Source: Bacillus safensis FO-36b (GTDB lineage Bacteria; Bacillota; Bacilli; Bacillales; Bacillaceae). From it: a stretch of DNA of 64,000 nt. The stretch is from the NCBI RefSeq assembly GCF_000691165.1, contig NZ_ASJD01000011.1, forward strand, positions 1 through 64,000, written 5' to 3'. The notes under the pieces were generated by a model, which was not told where the DNA came from, searched no databases, and saw only the letters and a program-made list of their open reading frames with translations. Below are positions 59,135 through 64,000 of the stretch, one piece after another; the stretch's first letter is position 1, and every line of letters starts with the position of its first letter. The position numbers were made by a program, and so were the translations under genes.

Positions 59135-59809
59135 TTATTCTTTGTTTGTTTTAGAGAGTACTTGTTTTAAGTGCATAACATCATGTAATAAGTGCTCTGT
59201 CATTGCTTGAACCGCTTCTATGGAGCGGCGCTCTTTTATTTCAGAATAGATGGCTGTATGCTCTCTTTGAATGGTTTCAGCACGAGCCCCGCCGCTAAAA
59301 TGGAAGATGCGGCAATAGTGAATGAGTGCATTCACGTGATTCAATTGTTTGGATAAGCGGTCATTGTGACTCGCCAACATGATTTTTTGGTGAAAGGCTT
59401 CATGTAACTGGACGATCTCTTTAGATGGCAGCTGCTGCTTGATCGCTTCGTCCGCCTGCGTGAGAACCTGCTCAATTTCATCCATTTCTCTTTGCGAGGC
59501 TTCCTTACAGGCAAGTTCAACAGCAAGTGTTTCTAAGGCCGCCCGAATTTGATAAAGCTCCTCAACATCTTTTTCTGTTAACGTATAGACGGAATAGCCT
59601 GAACGATGATCCGCGATTAAAAGCTCGTCTTTTTCTAACAGCCTCATCGCCTCTCTTACCGGTGATCGGCTTACACCAAATTGTTTGGCAAGCTGTGTTT
59701 CATTGATGCGCTCTCCTGGCTGAAACTGGCCATCAAATATCATTTGCTTCAGCTGTTCATAAAATTGCATGTGATACGGTGCTGGTCTTTCCATCTCGAA
59801 TGAATTCAT
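59135..59809 (-). CDS. GntR-family regulator, FadR/FCD subfamily
   Basis: A 224-residue GntR regulator: winged helix at residues about 10-75 (QFQPGERINETQLAKQFGVSRSPVREAMRLLE) and an all-helical FCD effector domain with metal-ligand-like His and Asp residues (LYQIRAALETLAVELA, LHEAFHQKIM). FCD regulators answer organic acids or sugar acids. I chose ATG 59809, 8 bases after AGAGGGA. It is divergent from an AraC gene. The YcsA-type dehydrogenase 2 kb away acts on a hydroxy acid and is a plausible target. Confidence 0.85.
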   Translation of the reverse strand: MNSFEMERPAPYHMQFYEQLKQMIFDGQFQPGERINETQLAKQFGVSRSPVREAMRLLEKDELLIADHRSGYSVYTLTEKDVEELYQIRAALETLAVELACKEASQREMDEIEQVLTQADEAIKQQLPSKEIVQLHEAFHQKIMLASHNDRLSKQLNHVNALIHYCRIFHFSGGARAETIQREHTAIYSEIKERRSIEAVQAMTEHLLHDVMHLKQVLSKTNKE

Positions 59810-59962
59810 CCCATCATTCCCTCTTTTATTCATCATCTTTTGTCTCATGTTATCCAAGTTTTTCCCTCTAGGCAAGCCTGCATCGAAAAGTCAATATCGT
59901 ACAATCCAAGAGAAAAAGGGTGTGCTACACTAATGATCAGTTCAGTGAAAAGAGGGATCGAC

Positions 59963-60790
59963 ATGAACACACAAAAGGAACGAACTGTACATTTTGATCA
60001 AGACTTGCAAATAGAGGCGTATCGCTTTCATGGCATCATGCAAAAGTTCCCGAATCATTTTCATACATATTATGTGATTGGATTTATTGAAGACGGTCAA
60101 AGACGTTTGATCTGCCAAAATCAAGAATACATCATTGGAAAGGGTGATATCCTTCTTTTCAATCCGTATGATAATCACACATGTGAACAAATTGATCACA
60201 GGACACTCGATTATCGCTGCTTAAATATTGAAGCTGAGGTGCTGGAAAAAATCTTTCAGCACAAGCCGCATTTTAAAGCCCCTGTGTTTTCAAAAAGTGA
60301 ACGAACAAAGCCGTTATATGATCTACATCAAATGATCACAGAAGAAGCGCCTGCTTTGAATAAACAGGAAACCTTCTATTTCTTGATGAAACAATTGATT
60401 GAAGCCTATGCTGATACCTCAGGGGAAAAAGTATCAGCCGCACATGCCAACGAACAAAAAGTCCAAGACGTACAGCAATATATCGAAACACACCTCACGG
60501 AAAATATCTCGTTAGATGACTTAGGTGAGCTTGTGTCCATGAACAAATATTCATTGCTGCGTGCTTTTACAAAGTTCAGAGGGATTACACCGTACCGTTA
60601 TTTACAGACAGTCAGAGTGAACTATGCGAAGGAACTTCTCGCCCAAGGAGTGAAGCCTGTAGATGCGGCTGCTGCCGCTGGATTTTCTGATCAAAGTCAT
60701 TTCAGTCATTTCTTTTCAGAATTTATTGGGCTCACGCCAGGGCAGTATCAGCAAATTTTTGTAAAGCAGGTAACAGCTGATGAAAAATAA
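59963..60790 (+). CDS. AraC-family regulator with cupin sensor domain
   Basis: A 275-residue AraC protein. Residues about 15-110 form the AraC_binding cupin (HFHTYYVIGFIEDGQRRL, GDILLFNPYDNH); residues about 172-270 hold the two HTH motifs (ISLDDLGELVSMNKYSLLRAFTKFRGITPYRYL and DAAAAAGFSDQSHFSHFF). It ends 11 bp inside the next gene, an EamA transporter, so it probably controls that exporter. ATG 59963 behind AGAGGGA is chosen over an upstream frame. Confidence 0.88.
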   Translation: MNTQKERTVHFDQDLQIEAYRFHGIMQKFPNHFHTYYVIGFIEDGQRRLICQNQEYIIGKGDILLFNPYDNHTCEQIDHRTLDYRCLNIEAEVLEKIFQHKPHFKAPVFSKSERTKPLYDLHQMITEEAPALNKQETFYFLMKQLIEAYADTSGEKVSAAHANEQKVQDVQQYIETHLTENISLDDLGELVSMNKYSLLRAFTKFRGITPYRYLQTVRVNYAKELLAQGVKPVDAAAAAGFSDQSHFSHFFSEFIGLTPGQYQQIFVKQVTADEK

Positions 60791-61712
60791 ACAGCTGCTT
60801 GGTCATTTAGCGGCCATGTTCACCATTTTTTTATGGGGATCCACCTTTATCTCTACCAAAATATTATTAACGGCTTTTTCTCCAACAGAGATTTTATTTT
60901 TCCGTTTTTTTATAGGGTACTTGGCTCTGGTGATCATCTATCCAGTCACCATGAAGGTGCGAAATAAAAAGCATGAAGGGATGTTTGCGCTGGCAGGTTT
61001 ATGCGGTGTGGTCTTATATTACTTTTTAGAAAATGTCGCACTTACTTATACGTTCGCTTCGAATGCAGGTGTCATCAGCTCCGTTGTCCCATTCTTCTCT
61101 TTTCTATTGGCTTATTTTTTATTAAAAGATGAGCCGCTGCACAGCCGGTTTTTCATAGGCTTTTTCATCGCAATGACGGGAATAGTGCTGATCAGCATGA
61201 ATGGAATGGCGACGTTTCAATTGAATCCACTCGGTGATGCGTTAGCATTAACGGCCACTATCGTCTGGGCATTCTATTCCATTTTATCGAAGATGATCAA
61301 CCAATATGGCTACCATATCATTCAGGTAACAAGGCGTGTCTTCTTTTACGGACTGCTATGGATGATTCCACTGATCTGGCATTTTAAAATTCGTTTAGAC
61401 TGGGAACGATTGACGAATCCATCGTTTGTCTTCCACTTGCTGTTTTTAGGCCTTTTCGCATCTGCCATTTGTTTTCTGACATGGAGCTTTTCTGTGAAAA
61501 CGCTCGGTGTGGTGAAATCGAGTGTGTATATTTATGGAGTGCCCATTATTACGATGGTCATTTCAATGATCGTTCTTCACGAGAGATTGACCTTCATGTC
61601 GGCGCTTGGAACGGTACTGACCTTAGGAGGTTTGCTGCTTTCAGATAAAAAAAGTGTGGGAAGAAAGAAACAGAAGCCCCGTGTGCTGATGCAGGATAAA
61701 AAGGCGCTTTGA
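60780..61712 (+). CDS. DMT-superfamily EamA transporter
   Basis: A 310-residue membrane protein with ten predicted helices in two EamA repeats (first HLAAMFTIFLWGSTFISTKILL, second starting near residue 150 LGDALALTATIVWAFYSIL). EamA proteins often export amino acids or metabolites. It overlaps the AraC gene by 11 bp and is translated with it; the pair resembles a ligand-induced exporter. The end overlaps a terminator. Confidence 0.88.
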   Translation: MKNKQLLGHLAAMFTIFLWGSTFISTKILLTAFSPTEILFFRFFIGYLALVIIYPVTMKVRNKKHEGMFALAGLCGVVLYYFLENVALTYTFASNAGVISSVVPFFSFLLAYFLLKDEPLHSRFFIGFFIAMTGIVLISMNGMATFQLNPLGDALALTATIVWAFYSILSKMINQYGYHIIQVTRRVFFYGLLWMIPLIWHFKIRLDWERLTNPSFVFHLLFLGLFASAICFLTWSFSVKTLGVVKSSVYIYGVPIITMVISMIVLHERLTFMSALGTVLTLGGLLLSDKKSVGRKKQKPRVLMQDKKAL

Positions 61713-61731
61713 TCAAAAAAGCGTCTTTTGT
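61698..61731 (+). terminator. Terminator after the EamA gene
   Basis: AAAAAGGCGCTTT / AAAGCGTCTTTT with a 7-nt loop (one G-T pair); the left arm contains the stop region. Confidence 0.75.
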
Positions 61732-61773
61732 CCATTGTAAGAACAGACACTCTCTAGTAAACTCGAATTAAAT

Positions 61774-61788
61774 GGTCGACGGTCGACC
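61774..61788. promoter_or_regulatory. Palindrome GGTCGAC-G-GTCGACC before ycsA
   Basis: A perfect 7-1-7 inverted repeat 23 bp before the ycsA start. Each half contains GTCGAC, which fits the FadR-subfamily GntR pattern yGTM-KACy, so it may be bound by the nearby GntR protein. Confidence 0.5.
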
Positions 61789-61810
61789 GATGACGAAGGG
61801 GGAAAAATCA

Positions 61811-62866
61811 ATGAAGCATGTTTCAATTGCAGCAATTCCAGGAGACGGGGTTGGAAAGGAAGTTGTGCCTGAAGCCATCCGAGTTTTGAAAGCGATATCA
61901 GATGTGCATGGCGGTCTGTCTTTCACCTTTCAGGATTTTCCGTGGAGCTGTGAATATTATTTAGAGCATGGCGAAATGATGCCAAAGGATGGATTGGAAC
62001 AACTGAAAGCCTTTGACAGCATTTTCTTAGGGGCAGTCGGAGATGCCAATTTAGTGCCGGATCATGTATCGCTTTGGGGATTGCTGATTAAAATTAGACG
62101 TGAATTTGAGCAGGTGATTAACGTTAGACCTGCAAAACAGCTGAGCGGTATTCGCTCTCCGCTTGCTCAGCCAAAGGATTTCGATCTTCTTGTTGTAAGA
62201 GAAAACGGTGAAGGTGAATATAGTGAAATTGGAGGCCGCATCTATCAAGGGGAAGATCAGCTTGCCATTCAAAATGCTGTTTTCTCCAGAAAAGGGACAG
62301 AGAGAGCCATGCGCTTTGCTTTTCAATTAGCAGAAAAAAGACGAAAGCATGTGACAAGTGCAACCAAATCGAATGGAATCGTTCATACAATGCCATTTTG
62401 GGATGAAGTGTTTCGAGACGTAGCAAAGGATTATCCAGAGGTGACAGCAGACTCGCAGCACATTGATGCGCTCTCAGCCTTCTTTGTGACAAGACCAGAG
62501 AAATTCGATGTGATTGTTGCCAGCAATTTATTTGGCGATATTTTAACTGATCTTGGGGCTGCGATTATGGGAAGTATTGGCGTGGCGCCTGCTGCCAACA
62601 TCAATGTAAATGGCAAATATCCATCCATGTTTGAGCCTGTACACGGATCAGCCCCAGATATTGCAGGGAAAGGAATTGCCAACCCAATCGGTCAAATTTG
62701 GACCGCTAAACTCATGCTTGATCATTTCGGAGAGGAAGAACTAGGTACACACCTGCTCGAAATCATCGAGTCAGTCACAGCAGACGGCTTTTTAACGGCA
62801 GACATCGGCGGGGCTTATCAAACACAAGAAATCACAAACGAAATTATCACGCGTTTGAAGAAATAA
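61811..62866 (+). CDS. ycsA: Tartrate / D-malate dehydrogenase, isocitrate/isopropylmalate dehydrogenase family (YcsA)
   Basis: A 351-residue NAD-dependent beta-hydroxyacid oxidative decarboxylase: IPGDGVGKEVVPEA at the start, INVRPAKQLSG near residue 105, RENGEGEYSEIGGR near residue 130, and the metal/NAD part ASNLFGDILTDLGAAIMGSIG and EPVHGSAPDIAGKG. It is like B. subtilis YcsA, which belongs with tartrate dehydrogenases; D-malate activity is typical of this group. ATG 61811 follows GGGGG; an upstream frame start lies in the palindrome. In B. subtilis ycsA follows the mtl genes, so it has been moved here. Confidence 0.92.
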   Translation: MKHVSIAAIPGDGVGKEVVPEAIRVLKAISDVHGGLSFTFQDFPWSCEYYLEHGEMMPKDGLEQLKAFDSIFLGAVGDANLVPDHVSLWGLLIKIRREFEQVINVRPAKQLSGIRSPLAQPKDFDLLVVRENGEGEYSEIGGRIYQGEDQLAIQNAVFSRKGTERAMRFAFQLAEKRRKHVTSATKSNGIVHTMPFWDEVFRDVAKDYPEVTADSQHIDALSAFFVTRPEKFDVIVASNLFGDILTDLGAAIMGSIGVAPAANINVNGKYPSMFEPVHGSAPDIAGKGIANPIGQIWTAKLMLDHFGEEELGTHLLEIIESVTADGFLTADIGGAYQTQEITNEIITRLKK

Positions 62867-62874
62867 TCCGTCAT

Positions 62875-62903
62875 TAGAACCGCATCTCCACGTCTGCTAT
62901 AAT
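62875..62903 (+). promoter_or_regulatory. Candidate promoter of topB
   Basis: Extended -10 TGCTATAAT with a perfect TATAAT at 62898-62903; the -35 region (TTAGAA, 18 nt upstream) is poor. Confidence 0.55.
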
Positions 62904-62938
62904 AAAAGGATGGATAGAAGAAAGAGATGTGAAATCTA

Positions 62939-64000
62939 GTGTCAAAAACAGTTGTATTAGCAGAGAAACCTTCAGTAGGACGTGACTTAGCGCGTGTACT
63001 GAAGTGTCATAAAAAAGGAAATGGTTTTTTAGAAGGAGATCAATACATTGTCACGTGGGCCCTTGGCCATTTGGTCACACTGGCTGATCCAGAAGGCTAC
63101 GGAAAAGAATTTCAATCCTGGCGTTTAGAGGATTTGCCGATCATTCCAGAGCCGCTCAAGCTTGTCGTCATGAAAAAGACAGGAAAACAATTCCAAGCAG
63201 TAAAAGCACAGCTTGCAAGAAAAGATGTAAAAGACATTGTCATCGCAACAGATGCTGGACGTGAAGGGGAGCTTGTCGCAAGATGGATTCTTGAAAAAGC
63301 GCATGTGAAAAAGCCGCTAAAACGACTATGGATCTCATCTGTTACGGACAAAGCCATTCGAGAAGGCTTCAAACGACTAAAAGACGGCAGAGAATATGAT
63401 AATCTGTACCGCTCAGCGGTTGCACGTGCTGAGGCAGACTGGATTGTAGGGATCAACGCAACAAGAGCGCTGACGACCAAGTTCAATGCGCAGCTTTCCT
63501 GCGGACGGGTACAAACACCAACGATTGCCATGATCGCCAAACGAGAAGAAGACATTCAGCAATTCCAGCCGAAGCCGTTTTATGGAATGACTGCACAAGT
63601 AGATGGACTTACCTTGACGTGGCAGGATGCCAAAACAAAGCAAAACCGCACATTCCAAGAGAATGTCATAAAAGAGCGCTTGGCAGGCTGCAAAGGAAAA
63701 CCAGCAGTGATCGATGCATTGAAAAAAACAGCGAAAAAAGCTTTTGCTCCAGGGCTGTACGACCTCACTGAATTGCAGCGTGATGCGCATAAACGCTACG
63801 GCTTCTCAGCGAAAGAAACATTATCTACGCTTCAACGGTTGTATGAGCAGCATAAGCTTGTAACATATCCGCGTACAGATTCACGATTTATTTCAGCGGA
63901 TATCGTTCCTACATTAAAAGATCGATTAAAAGGAATGAATGTCAGACCGTACGCTCAGCATGTGAACCGCATTTTACAATCAGGCGTGAAATCACACAAA
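62939..64000 (+). CDS. topB: DNA topoisomerase III TopB (3' truncated by window edge)
   Basis: A type IA topoisomerase that decatenates and relaxes DNA via a 5'-phosphotyrosine. The first 354 residues are present, of roughly 725 in the family. The Toprim domain starts VLAEKPSVGRDLA with its Glu, and has TDAGREGELVARW near residue 103. The type IA core contains FNAQLSCGRVQTPT near residue 183 and the active-site Tyr310 in TYPRTDSRF. GTG start at 62939, giving the usual SKTVVLAEKPS; the Shine-Dalgarno (AAAGAGATG) is weak. The neighbour lrpC of B. subtilis is absent. Confidence 0.95.
   Translation, partial: MSKTVVLAEKPSVGRDLARVLKCHKKGNGFLEGDQYIVTWALGHLVTLADPEGYGKEFQSWRLEDLPIIPEPLKLVVMKKTGKQFQAVKAQLARKDVKDIVIATDAGREGELVARWILEKAHVKKPLKRLWISSVTDKAIREGFKRLKDGREYDNLYRSAVARAEADWIVGINATRALTTKFNAQLSCGRVQTPTIAMIAKREEDIQQFQPKPFYGMTAQVDGLTLTWQDAKTKQNRTFQENVIKERLAGCKGKPAVIDALKKTAKKAFAPGLYDLTELQRDAHKRYGFSAKETLSTLQRLYEQHKLVTYPRTDSRFISADIVPTLKDRLKGMNVRPYAQHVNRILQSGVKSHK

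Noticed and set aside
1..64000. Insertion sequences, prophage, tRNA or rRNA genes
   Set aside because: No transposase, integrase, phage structural gene, target-site duplication, cloverleaf-like sequence or rRNA core was recognised.

Overview
The window looks like chromosomal DNA of a low-GC, endospore-forming Bacillus, most probably of the B. pumilus / B. safensis / B. altitudinis group. Gene order follows the tcyABC - yclF - yclM - ycnBC - gab - ycnJI - mtl - ycsEFGI-kip - ydaCDG - topB stretch of B. subtilis, and many proteins look like close relatives of their B. subtilis namesakes. This rests on recognised protein families and remembered B. subtilis gene order, not on a database search. 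I see no rRNA, tRNA, CRISPR array, prophage or insertion sequence.

Layout. 0-2.5 kb: the 3' part of a DUF11-repeat, LPNTA-anchored surface protein, its class D sortase and an AbrB-type regulator. 2.5-5 kb: the cystine importer tcyABC on the minus strand, then an alpha/beta hydrolase gene broken by a small deletion. 6-9 kb: an amino acid permease of the RocC/RocE type and the peptide transporter DtpT. 9.2-11 kb: a beta-helix (pectate-lyase superfamily) protein. 11-18 kb: a complete yxeKLMNOPQ-type operon for uptake and salvage of S-succino-cysteine-type compounds, placed here rather than at its B. subtilis locus. 18-23 kb: a GAF-STAS stressosome-like protein, aspartokinase III, and a drug exporter with its TetR regulator. 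23-29 kb: an ArsR regulator and the GABA cluster gabR / gabT-permease-gabD. 29-32 kb: an oxidoreductase and the copper genes ycnJ-ycnI, without ycnK beside them.

32-38 kb: the mannitol operon mtlAFD and a chemotaxis receptor with a SigD-type promoter. 37.9-40.1 kb: an AT-rich island with a secreted papain-like amidase, a lipoprotein and a small membrane protein. 40.5-48.4 kb: small metabolic genes, then the 5-oxoprolinase / Kip operon (ycsF ycsG ycsI kipI kipA kipR) and an azoreductase. 48.8-54.5 kb: LipC, a C45-family amidohydrolase, the mannitol activator MtlR, YdaC and YdaD. 54.5-59 kb: general stress protein YdaG, a structured non-coding stretch, four short membrane-protein genes (two of them under 60 codons) and a 749-residue membrane protein with repeated C-terminal modules. 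59-64 kb: GntR and AraC regulators, an EamA transporter, a YcsA-type dehydrogenase and the start of topB.

The most informative regulatory signals are: a matched pair of MtlR operators with identical promoter geometry upstream of mtlA and mtlR, 18 kb apart; an apparently leaderless ArsR gene whose operator covers its own start codon; palindromes just downstream of the kip-operon promoter; and a hairpin-rich transcript candidate downstream of ydaG.
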